Assembly: GCF_002849855.1 (NCBI RefSeq)
Contig: NZ_CP018617.1
Span: 1,240,001 to 1,304,000 of the forward strand
Reading direction: 5' to 3'
Length of the DNA: 64,000 nucleotides
From: Vibrio azureus
Lineage (GTDB): Bacteria > Pseudomonadota > Gammaproteobacteria > Enterobacterales > Vibrionaceae
Part shown: positions 52,828 to 60,219 of the stretch, piece by piece
Position numbering within the stretch: position 1 is the first letter of the stretch
Layout of the letters: the number at the start of each line of letters is the position of its first letter
Translations under genes and position numbers: made by a program
The notes under the pieces: generated by a model
Seen by the model: only the letters and a program-made list of their open reading frames with translations
Database searches by the model: none
What the model was told of the DNA's origin: nothing

Positions 52828-55800
52828 TTATGAAGCTTGGTTAATGGTGTTGTAAATAGTGCTGGATTCATTGAGGATTTCTGATATTTCTTTAGAGCCA
52901 CCAACAGACAGCGATTGGTAATGATCATAGGTTAAGCTGAATACGCTTGGTGTTGTCAAATAGTAGCTATCACTACCATCAACAAATGCATAATCGTCAC
53001 CAATGGACTTTAATATAGAAATCTCAGCCTTGATGGTTCGTTTCTCTAACTCTCTAAAGCTGTATTTAAAATCATAGGTTTGTTCAACAATGGAAACAAT
53101 ACGCGCGATTGTACCTGTGTCTATTTCCGGTAGGTGATGTTGAACAAAATCGATAAATGATGCTTTGCTATTCACCTGTAATAAGCACTGTTCAAGATCA
53201 CTACCTGTAATTTTTCTAAAGAAAACGGAATACAATATTGTGAGGTATTTGTGATTGGTATAGCAGGCTACTTCCTCTACATGAGATGCAATATTGAGTT
53301 TTGGTGAGCCAGGCGCGATGAGAGCGAGTTGTTTTACTACCTCTCCTTGTTTTTCCAGTTGGTAGGCCGTTTCAAACGCAACCCTAGCACCAAAAGAGTA
53401 TCCCCAAAGATAATATGGGCCTGTAGGCTGCACTTGTTTAATTGCTTTAACGTCTTCAGCGGCCATATCCTCTATGGTCGAGTAAGGCAGCTCATTTTCA
53501 TTAATCCCATAGGCTTGAACGCCATAAAATTGGTCATCAACTCTTTCTGCTAGGTTCTTAAGCCCCATTGGGTAACCTCCTAGGCCTGGCCAGCAGAATA
53601 TTTTTTTATCACCTTGTCGTTGATTTAATGGCAAAACTCTAAGCGTTGTTGTTTCACTGCATTTTACAATATGATGTTCAATTTTTCTTACGCTGCATTG
53701 ATTAAACAGGACTTGGAGAGGTAGGGAAACACCCAAAGCCTCATTGATCTCAGATATCAACATGACGCCACTGAGTGAGTCCCCGCCAGAGGCAAAAAAC
53801 TCATCGTCTATTGAGACATTGTTGTATCCTAAAATTGATGACCAAATTTGCGCCAGTGTGGTTTGTAGATCGTTTTCTGGCTGAGTAATGACCGCATTGT
53901 TACTATTTTCCCCTTGAAGAGCGAGTTGTTTGAGCTGGTTATTATCCACTTTACCATTTGAGGTAAGTGGCATGGTATGCAAGATAGCAATATTATTTGG
54001 AATCATATGGATAGGGAGCGTTCTCTTTAAGTCATCTCTGAGGATTTCAGTTGGGCCTTTTGAGTGAATGAGATCTTCCTTCATACCTTGTGAACGAATT
54101 TGCTCTTTGGTGATAGGACCGCCAATGGCGAAATAGAATGCGCCGACCTTTTTGTTTTCGCCACTGAGTATGTCTCTCATTCGCTTACAAGAAGGGAGGT
54201 CATGACCTGTTTTAGAGCTGTAGCCAGACGACATCAAACCTATTCCTTGTTTGTTTAGTTGCAGCCTTTGTAGCTCACGGCCGAGCCATATATACGCATC
54301 CCAACGGCTTTCATCGGAGACCACTAACGACACACCAAAATGAGACTCGTTGTAGACTCTTTGATTGATGGCTATCATGTCTTTCTTGCGAATGTTTTTT
54401 TCGCAGATAAATCTAATATCACCATTCATGCAGAGGTATGTTCCAGACGTTAGTTGGGCAATTTTTGAGTTGTTAGCTTGAATGTACGTTTCTACAGGAG
54501 AATTGTGAGCGCTTTTGGGGTCAGTAATGACATCAAAACTCGCCAGGTACAACGAGTCGCTGCTTGTGATCACTCCACTGGCAAGGTCACTGGATTGGTA
54601 CAACTTTGAAGCATGCAAGCCGTAGTCAGATAAGACATCATCAAACATGCCTATGATATGACCGGCTTCCATTTCCAACACTTCAAGGACATTGTTTGTA
54701 TATACACAGGAAATGGCCGAACGAATGCCGACTAGGTGAATTTTTATTTGGTTACGTTTAGTCGTTGTATTGACCAAAGTGAATAAGTGGTCAATTGGGT
54801 TGTAATAATAGACACCATTTGCAATTCCCGATATATCAGATAATTCAACGTAGATTTGCACGGCATAGAGCGCACCCGGAGAGGCGTAAGAATACTTAGG
54901 TAGTAATCTCTCTGAGCTATGAAACTGACCGAACATCCTCATGATGGATCCTAATTCTTCAATCGTGTGATTGAATCCAGCGTCTTTATTGGTCTGATTG
55001 GAGCGAGACACTAACGAGATTAAATCTTGAACGTCCAATTTCTCTCCTTTGAAGCTCCGGTATGTTTTTCTCGCAAACGCTTTTTGTGACTGCGCTGTGG
55101 TCTCGGATTGACCGGGCAGTTTGACGCTTCGCTCATTTGATGAAAATGTTCTCACCCCAGGGTTAGACAGCTGGGCTTTGACTTGCTTTTTGCTGTTTTT
55201 GGAGACGTGATGGCTTTGGTCTAGCCCTTGGTCCATTAGCGCAGCTTCTCTTGGATTTAGTTCTACATAGGCTGATATTTCTTTGTTTTCCGTTCGAGAA
55301 TTTTCCGTAACAATAACTCCAGCATGCTTAACCCAGTCATGGCTTTCTATTGCGACTTTCACTTCGTCCAACTCGATGCGATACCCTCTGACTTTAACTT
55401 GGTGATCTTTTCTTGCTACAAAGTGGAGGTTACCCATGTTGTCGCGAAAACCTAAATCTCCGGTTTTATAGATTAACTGCTCAGCTTGATGGTTTAGGCC
55501 TTGAGTCAGAATAAACTTTTCGGTAGTTGCCCTTTTATTGTTATGGTAGCCCGGCGATAGCTGAACCCCGCTGATGCAGATCTCACCCACTTCATGGCCT
55601 TCGACCAATTCCCCTGAATCACGACAGATGAATATTTCGGTATTACTAACAGGAGTGCCAATCGGAATAACCTCTGGATAGTGCTCTAGCTTATTCAGAT
55701 CAACATAAAGATAAGAGGCGTTAATCGTGCATTCTGTTGGACCATACAGGTTGATCAATCGCTTATTGGGTAGATGCTCTTTGAACTCCAACGCCAGCTT

Positions 55801-56646
55801 TTTGGTGAGTGCTTCTCCGCCACAATACACTTCCACTAAGCTATCGCATGAATAAAATTCACGATATGACAGCAGAGCTTTTAGTAGGGTTGGTACACAT
55901 TGAAGAGATGTCACATTATGCTGTTTTATTTCAGCAATAATTTTGTTTGGGTTCTTATACAAGTCTGAGTCACCAAGAACGACGGTTGTACCACAACAAA
56001 TGGACAGTATTTCCCACTGGGCGGCATCAAAACTCATTGGTGTTTTTTGCAAGATGGTTTTGCTGTTATTGAACTTCAACTCTTCCGATACCCACTGCAT
56101 CTGATTGGCAATATTATGGCTATTGATAGCAACACCTTTAGGCTTTCCTGTGCTCCCTGAGGTATAAATCATGTAAGCTGGCGAGTTTTCGTGCTCTTGA
56201 GGCTGAGCAAGGAGTTCAGGAATAAATGCATCTGATGAACAAAAGTCAAGCTGTTCTAGTATGATGATGTGTGTATCGTCATCAATGAAGTTGCGAAGTT
56301 TATCTACATATTTCTGCTTGGTGAAAATGACCTTTACACCAGAATCTGAAATCATATATTCGATACGTTCGTCGGGGTATTCTGGAGCTAGAGGAACGTA
56401 TCCCATGTTGGATAATAGGGCGCCAAATACGCCGTAATACATACTTTCGTCCTGTTCAGTATATATACCAATATACTGCCCTTTTTCAGTAAATATCTTT
56501 TTTAATAGTTGTGAAACAGCCCAAGCACCTTTAATAATATCCTTGTATGTATATTGTAGGCTTCCTTTTTTAATAGCTGTCCTATTTTTATTGGCTGAAA
56601 GTTGGCCAATAAGCATTGATAATAAACTTGGATTATTAGTATTCAT
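52828..56646 (-). CDS. Single-module NRPS with inserted oxidase, indigoidine-synthetase-like (A-Ox-T-TE)
   Basis: A 1272-residue synthetase. The adenylation domain has A3 YTSGSTGKPKG (161-171), A4 FDAAQWE, A5 NLYGPTECT, A7 YKTGDLGF and A8 KVRGYRIELDE (418-428). Between A8 and A9 a nitroreductase-type oxidase is inserted (about 515-870: KTYRSFKGEKL, YSYASPGALYAVQIY, EAGHIIGMFDD). A9 LPIHMIP (877-883) and A10 LTSNGKVD follow, then a carrier domain with GGDSL (Ser957) and a thioesterase with GYSFG (Ser1084) and a late His (TYDHYQ). This order and length are those of BpsA/IndC, which oxidise and cyclise L-glutamine to form blue indigoidine. A phosphopantetheinyl transferase is needed but not encoded here. 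First gene of a four-gene operon. Confidence 0.9.
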   Translation of the reverse strand: MNTNNPSLLSMLIGQLSANKNRTAIKKGSLQYTYKDIIKGAWAVSQLLKKIFTEKGQYIGIYTEQDESMYYGVFGALLSNMGYVPLAPEYPDERIEYMISDSGVKVIFTKQKYVDKLRNFIDDDTHIIILEQLDFCSSDAFIPELLAQPQEHENSPAYMIYTSGSTGKPKGVAINSHNIANQMQWVSEELKFNNSKTILQKTPMSFDAAQWEILSICCGTTVVLGDSDLYKNPNKIIAEIKQHNVTSLQCVPTLLKALLSYREFYSCDSLVEVYCGGEALTKKLALEFKEHLPNKRLINLYGPTECTINASYLYVDLNKLEHYPEVIPIGTPVSNTEIFICRDSGELVEGHEVGEICISGVQLSPGYHNNKRATTEKFILTQGLNHQAEQLIYKTGDLGFRDNMGNLHFVARKDHQVKVRGYRIELDEVKVAIESHDWVKHAGVIVTENSRTENKEISAYVELNPREAALMDQGLDQSHHVSKNSKKQVKAQLSNPGVRTFSSNERSVKLPGQSETTAQSQKAFARKTYRSFKGEKLDVQDLISLVSRSNQTNKDAGFNHTIEELGSIMRMFGQFHSSERLLPKYSYASPGALYAVQIYVELSDISGIANGVYYYNPIDHLFTLVNTTTKRNQIKIHLVGIRSAISCVYTNNVLEVLEMEAGHIIGMFDDVLSDYGLHASKLYQSSDLASGVITSSDSLYLASFDVITDPKSAHNSPVETYIQANNSKIAQLTSGTYLCMNGDIRFICEKNIRKKDMIAINQRVYNESHFGVSLVVSDESRWDAYIWLGRELQRLQLNKQGIGLMSSGYSSKTGHDLPSCKRMRDILSGENKKVGAFYFAIGGPITKEQIRSQGMKEDLIHSKGPTEILRDDLKRTLPIHMIPNNIAILHTMPLTSNGKVDNNQLKQLALQGENSNNAVITQPENDLQTTLAQIWSSILGYNNVSIDDEFFASGGDSLSGVMLISEINEALGVSLPLQVLFNQCSVRKIEHHIVKCSETTTLRVLPLNQRQGDKKIFCWPGLGGYPMGLKNLAERVDDQFYGVQAYGINENELPYSTIEDMAAEDVKAIKQVQPTGPYYLWGYSFGARVAFETAYQLEKQGEVVKQLALIAPGSPKLNIASHVEEVACYTNHKYLTILYSVFFRKITGSDLEQCLLQVNSKASFIDFVQHHLPEIDTGTIARIVSIVEQTYDFKYSFRELEKRTIKAEISILKSIGDDYAFVDGSDSYYLTTPSVFSLTYDHYQSLSVGGSKEISEILNESSTIYNTINQAS

Positions 56647-57068
56647 TAATATTAACTTCTGATGTTTTTATTATATAAAAATTTATGGATTTTAGTAGGG
56701 TATTGAAATTAAATGGTTTACTTCCGTTACTTTTTTAAGATTATCAAGGTGCAACTGATTGTTCAAGAAATTTGTTTTAATTATATCATTTGCATTCTTT
56801 GCATAATCGACTGTGCTGGGCTAATTCCTCAAACTGTAAAAAACTAAAGATGTATCTGAGGTTTTTTCAACAAGCCTTTAATTATGCCCAAGTCTCCAAA
56901 AGTTTGCGACAAAACCAGATTTAGAGAATAAATTAAAATTAAATTTGTAATTTAATATCCCAGTTAATGTTTGATAGATCACACTATATGAAGTCGGAAT
57001 GATTTACATTTGAATTTTATAAATATATAAATATAATTTATCTCCACGATTAATAAGAATTAAAGATT
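56647..57068. promoter_or_regulatory. Upstream region of the NRPS operon, with IS6-end relic
   Basis: About 420 AT-rich bases. The NRPS promoter must be in the left part. At about 56838-56877 there is a compressed relic, inverse reading GGCTTGTTGAAAAAACCTC then AGATACATCTTTAGTTTTTT, that is, an IS6 left end joined directly to a right end. No gene seen. Confidence 0.5.
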
Positions 57069-57182
57069 ATGTCTTCAGTAGTTAAATATTTAATTGACAA
57101 GTTCAACTTAAGACCACACCCAGAAGGGGGGTATTTTTCTGAGAATTATCGTTCAGAAGAAATATTAAACTGCCCACCAAAG
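57069..57182 (+). pseudogene. DUF985-type cupin gene, 5' fragment cut by an IS6 end
   Basis: An ATG at 57069 opens a frame of 38 codons, including KYLIDKFNLRPHPEGGYFSE and NYRSEEI, the start of DUF985/cupin-superfamily proteins (normally about 160 residues). Homology stops exactly where the IS6 terminal repeat begins (57183), and the frame then runs into the IS1 element. The remainder of the gene is absent from the window, so it is a relic of a deletion next to the IS end. Confidence 0.7.
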
Positions 57183-57200
57183 GGGCTTGTTGCAAAAACC
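57183..57200 (+). mobile_element. Solo IS6 left end
   Basis: GGGCTTGTTGCAAAAACC, the terminal repeat only, placed directly against the left end of the IS1 element. Confidence 0.75.
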
Positions 57201-57263
57201 GGTCATGACTCCAACCTGTTGATTGTGTGATAGAATATGACCTCACTTTTTAGAGGTATTTCG

Positions 57264-57557
57264 ATGGCTACCATTCAAGTAAACTGTCGCTTTTGTAATC
57301 AAAGCGAGCCTGTACGGAAACATGGTATAGGGGCTGCTGGCTTTCAGCGATTTCGTTGCCTTGATTGCAAGCGTTCATTCCAACTCGATTATGCCTACGA
57401 AGCCTACAAGCCATGGGTTAAAGAACAAATCGTAGATATGGCTATGAATAGCTCTGGTGTTAGAGAAACCGCACGTGTATTAAAGGTGGGATATAACACC
57501 GTACTACGCACTTTAAAAAAAGCTCACGCCAAAACAAGTCACAACGATACCTTTTGA
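57264..57557 (+). CDS. insA: IS1-family InsA
   Basis: A 97-residue protein from the ATG at 57264 (the upstream ATG at 57237 is near the terminal repeat). A zinc ribbon CRFCNQSE...CLDCKRSF is followed by FQLDYAYEAYKPW, DMAMNSSGVRETARVLKVGYN (helix-turn-helix) and VLRTLKKAH. This is the DNA-binding part of the IS1 transposase, which acts alone as a repressor. A seven-A run (57515-57521) marks the usual shift site near its end. Confidence 0.9.
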   Translation: MATIQVNCRFCNQSEPVRKHGIGAAGFQRFRCLDCKRSFQLDYAYEAYKPWVKEQIVDMAMNSSGVRETARVLKVGYNTVLRTLKKAHAKTSHNDTF

Positions 57558-57963
57558 CTTCGCCAATATTGAATTGATATGCGAAGTGGACGAGCAATGG
57601 TCATTTGTTGCTAAGAAGAAAAATCAACGTTGGCTTTGGTACGCATGGGAACCTCGATATAAACGTGTGATTGCTCATGCTTTTGGGAAAAGAGATACCG
57701 ATACCTTTAATGAGCTACAACGGCTATTATCAAAATTCACAATCCCATTTTATTGCACCGATGACTATAGCGTGTACTCATCGAGTCTCCCGAAAGAGAA
57801 ACATATCATTGGAAAACGATACACCCAAAGGATAGAAAGAACCAACCTTACACTCAGATCTCGTATTAAGCGTCTAGCCAGGAAAACCATTGGTTTCTCT
57901 AAATCAGAAGAAATGCACGATAAGGTTATCGGCACCTTTATTGAACGAGAATATTACACTTAA
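57517..57963 (+). pseudogene. insB: IS1-family InsB (catalytic part), out of the expected frame
   Basis: The catalytic DDE half: LICEVDEQWSFVAKKKNQRW, YAWEPRYKRVIAHAFG, DDYSVYSSSLP, KRYTQRIERTNLTLRSRIK, FSKSEEMHDKVIG. The frame has been open since 57517, so InsA would continue as LKKLTPKQVTTIPFDFANIE. From InsA this frame is reached by a +1 shift, not the -1 shift used by IS1. With seven A's a -1 slip runs into a stop at 57575. The element may therefore carry an indel in the A-run and be inactive. Confidence 0.7.
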
Positions 57964-58068
57964 TCAACAGGTTGGAGTCATGACCCTGGAAACATTATTA
58001 ACCAGAGAATAAAAATGAGGTGCTCATAAGAACACCCCAGATATAACTCTACATTTTAAAAAAGCGAT

Positions 58069-58620
58069 TTACAGCGGAATAAGACCTAATTCGATGTCAT
58101 ACAACCAAGGTGCTGGCTTTGTGGTACTATAATAGGTGAGCCTTTGTGAAGATGTTAATTTTTTCTCAACACCTTCTGGGTAGTTGGCACACATACAAGG
58201 CTCTGGGTACTCGATAACGACCCACTTTCTTTCCCTAAAAACTATAGTTTCAATAAACTCATCTAAATTTTCACCTAGAAAAGAAATGTCTCCATCTGAG
58301 TGATAAAAGCGTCCATGTTTATCCAAAAATAGGTAACCAGGCATATCGTCCATTGTACCAATTGGATATAGTTCAAAAGGAAGCATAAATTCTTCAATCG
58401 TTTCTGACACAATCCTTTTTACAGAAACGAAATTATCTCTCGTCAGAATTAAAGGTCTTTTATAACCACCGTCATCAATTAAAGTGAGACCGTATATATT
58501 TCTCAGAATTCTTTTGATATTGTCATTGATTGAATAGGCTGAATACTCTTCAGGTAATTCAACCATACGTTCACTACTCCAACCCATGGAGGTGAGATAT
58601 TCTTTAGTTTTTTGTTGCAT
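58069..58620 (-). CDS. SUKH-3-like immunity protein (second copy)
   Basis: A 183-residue paralogue of the protein at 48970-49521. The first 65 residues (LTSMGWSSERMVELPEEYSA) and the C-terminus (PAPWLYDIELGLIPL) are almost identical, while residues about 70-105 differ (VSVKRIVSETIEEF against DLAKEYVVEAIEDF). The SUKH-3 stretch is LYPIGTMDDMPGYLFLDKHG with FLGENLDEFIE. No toxin lies directly upstream. The neighbouring toxin tail and immunity gene (58810-59513) are separated from it by an IS6 end, so this too is an orphan or part of a set of collected immunity genes. Confidence 0.7.
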   Translation of the reverse strand: MQQKTKEYLTSMGWSSERMVELPEEYSAYSINDNIKRILRNIYGLTLIDDGGYKRPLILTRDNFVSVKRIVSETIEEFMLPFELYPIGTMDDMPGYLFLDKHGRFYHSDGDISFLGENLDEFIETIVFRERKWVVIEYPEPCMCANYPEGVEKKLTSSQRLTYYSTTKPAPWLYDIELGLIPL

Positions 58621-58667
58621 TATCTATTACACTGTAAAGTAGTTCAGTTATATTTTTGGTTAAGTTG

Positions 58668-58801
58668 TGATGAGCCGAAACTGAGGGTGCAGGAGAGCTC
58701 CGCCTTCCTCAATAAACTCTTCAATATCTATGGAATTTACGCCTGAAAAGAGGTGCTCAATTAGGTACCTCAGAAACATCTTCAATTTTTGCAACAAGCC
58801 C
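58668..58801 (+). mobile_element. IS6-family right-end remnant (copy 3)
   Basis: Same structure as 49581-49714: TGATGAGCCGAAACTGAGGG, transposase tail, hairpin GAGGTGC...GTACCTC and terminal repeat TTTTTGCAACAAGCCC. It ends eight bases before the stop of the next minus-strand gene and can act as its transcript end. Confidence 0.75.
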
Positions 58802-58809
58802 GTTTGGAA

Positions 58810-59259
58810 CTAGGGCACTACGTCAGCTCGCATCAAGGTAACTTTATTAATTGTCTCTGAGCCCACACGATACTCGATATGGATAGCAAACCCAGCGCGT
58901 GAAAATCGATCCCAAGCTCCGTACTCACCGAGAACTGGGTCACTGATCGCGTCACCGCTTTTAGATGGAGAACCGAATAAGACAATGACTTCATTGCGCC
59001 TTGAATTCAACTCCAAATCTTTAAGGTCTTCGCCAAAGTTTCGGCACCCATCGAAGTATAGATAAATACTACTGACCTTATCTTGCTCATCAGTTACGAA
59101 GTCCATTCCATCGTCCGGAAAGACATAATCAAATTGAGTACTTTCAAGGTCATTCTCAGTCGATTTTTCATACTTCCAGTCTTTAAAAGGATGTTCGGAA
59201 AGAATCGCAGAGCTATTTTTACCTAAGTAACTCGCTATCATTTCAATAGTTAAAGTCAT
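58810..59259 (-). CDS. Probable immunity protein of the adjacent nuclease-type toxin
   Basis: A 149-residue cytoplasmic acidic protein (MTLTIEMIASYLGKNSSAIL; ESTQFDYVFPDDGMDFV; FGSPSKSGDAISDPVLGEYG; AWDRFSRAGFAIHIEYRVG). No enzyme motif is visible. Its ATG overlaps the stop of the toxin tail (ATGA), the tight coupling usual for toxin and immunity genes, which is the main argument for this role. FGSPSKSGD...LGEYGAWDRF looks like a conserved family block, but I cannot name the family with certainty. Confidence 0.65.
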   Translation of the reverse strand: MTLTIEMIASYLGKNSSAILSEHPFKDWKYEKSTENDLESTQFDYVFPDDGMDFVTDEQDKVSSIYLYFDGCRNFGEDLKDLELNSRRNEVIVLFGSPSKSGDAISDPVLGEYGAWDRFSRAGFAIHIEYRVGSETINKVTLMRADVVP

Positions 59260-59513
59260 CGGTTTCTCATTGCCTCGTTAAAAATCGCACGATCTCGTGC
59301 AGCAGCTGATCCAAGATCTGCTGCATCTTCAGCTATTCGCGCCGGAGTATTTCTGCCGCCATAAGTCGGGCTGGTCTGCTGATGTATTTTCCTTGGTGAC
59401 GCTACTGCTGGCGTGTTAGCTTTCAAAGCAGAACGTTCGGCTTTTGTTAGAGTTCTACCTAATGCCGCTTCTCTACCGGCTACTTGGGCCGCAAAAGATG
59501 GCTGATGGTCCAT
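59256..59513 (-). pseudogene. C-terminal toxin domain of a polymorphic toxin, 5' end lost at an IS6 end
   Basis: 85 codons from an internal ATG at 59513. The frame is open further upstream into the IS6 terminal repeat (NKPLD-MDHQPS), so the N-terminal part of a large toxin is gone. The sequence DHQPSFAAQVAGREAALGRT, LTKAERSALKANTPAVASPR and IHQQTSPTYGGRNTPARIAE recalls HNH/endonuclease VII-type toxin tips of Rhs and filamentous-haemagglutinin proteins (GHH2-like: conserved DH at the start, a later His and YGG-N-P). Without its delivery part it cannot be secreted. The intact coupling to the immunity gene at 58810 may be why both remain. Confidence 0.6.
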
Positions 59514-59519
59514 ATCAAG

Positions 59520-59536
59520 GGGCTTGTTGCAAAAAC
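59520..59536 (+). mobile_element. Solo IS6 left end between two toxin relics
   Basis: GGGCTTGTTGCAAAAAC. On its left is the 5'-truncated nuclease toxin (minus strand), on its right the 3' end of another gene (plus strand). Both gene fragments are cut at this point. Confidence 0.75.
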
Positions 59537-59596
59537 CTCGGCACTGCTGCTGGTAAATGGGGAGCTGATTTTGCGTATGAGTGGGCTACCGAATGA
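59537..59596 (+). pseudogene. Last 19 codons of a lost effector/toxin gene
   Basis: The frame reads LGTAAGKWGADFAYEWATE-stop, with the TGA at 59594-59596. It opens out of the IS6 end and its stop overlaps the ATG of the next gene (ATGA at 59593). The glycine/alanine-rich helix resembles the tail of a large secreted toxin. Only its position and coupling to a likely immunity gene support this reading. Confidence 0.5.
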
Positions 59597-59946
59597 TAGA
59601 ATCTATTGATGTAATATTATTTTTTGCTCGAAAGTTTATAGCTATTTATGCCATAGCCTGGTGCTTTCCATCGGTAGTTGTATTACCAATGATCTCGCTG
59701 GGTAGTTTTAAACACATTATTTTCATAGATAAGCAGTTGGCTAAAGATTTAAATAAGTATTACGACTATAACGGTTATATGAGACCGAAGTATCAAGCAT
59801 CGTGGGATGTTGGAAGTCGGTTTATTAATTACTGTATTGCTTATCCTTTTATTCGGCATCGTGAGCAAACAGATTCTAAAAAATTTAAGGCCTTTATGTG
59901 GTGGAACGCTTTGGGGCTTTGGTGTTGGATCATGGTTTTTTTCTAG
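59593..59946 (+). CDS. Small inner-membrane protein, probable immunity protein of the lost effector
   Basis: A 117-residue protein from the ATG at 59593 (a GTG at 59581 lies in the same frame but inside the preceding fragment). Two or three hydrophobic segments are predicted at about 7-37 (ILFFARKFIAIYAIAWCFPS), 72-82 and 100-117 (FMWWNALGLWCWIMVFF). A small multi-span membrane protein coupled by ATGA to the end of a toxin gene is the usual form of immunity to a pore-forming or membrane-acting effector. No family is recognised, so the role rests on context. Confidence 0.6.
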   Translation: MIESIDVILFFARKFIAIYAIAWCFPSVVVLPMISLGSFKHIIFIDKQLAKDLNKYYDYNGYMRPKYQASWDVGSRFINYCIAYPFIRHREQTDSKKFKAFMWWNALGLWCWIMVFF

Positions 59947-60095
59947 CTTTCCTTGAGAAAGGTCTAGGCATTTCATTCTGATTTAACTTAAGTTGTTTAG
60001 TACGAAACTAAAAAATTTTACTTTTTGCTAGTGCGATTTTGCTCATCGTACTAGCACTTCACCACAAATTTTCCATATCTGTGTAACCCTCCCTA

Positions 60096-60219
60096 AAACT
60101 GAGGGTGCAGGAGAGATCCGCCTTCCTTAATGAATTCTTCAATATCTTCGGAATTTACGCATAAAAAGAGGTGCTCAGATAGGCACCTCAGACACATCTT
60201 CAGTTTTTGCAACAAGCCC
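60096..60219 (+). mobile_element. IS6-family right-end remnant (copy 4)
   Basis: Begins AAAACTGAGGGTGCAGGAGA, holds the tail LNEFFNIFGIYA-stop and the hairpin GAGGTGC...GGCACCTC, and ends in TTTTTGCAACAAGCCC. The last 20 bases are inside the coding frame of the desaturase gene on the opposite strand. Confidence 0.75.

Larger units (their letters stand above)
57201..57985 (+). mobile_element. IS1-family insertion sequence
   Basis: 785 bp bounded by perfect 24-bp inverted repeats (GGTCATGACTCCAACCTGTT and its complement at the right). It carries insA- and insB-type frames. The bases flanking the two ends (CAAAAACC and CTGGAAAC) are not a target duplication, so one flank was replaced after insertion. 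Confidence 0.9.
57986..58803. repeat. Right copy of the ~0.8-kb direct repeat
   Basis: Corresponds to 48885-49716 in the same orientation, 9.1 kb to the right, and begins exactly at the right end of the IS1 element. Recombination between the two copies would remove the NRPS operon with the MarR gene. Confidence 0.8.
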
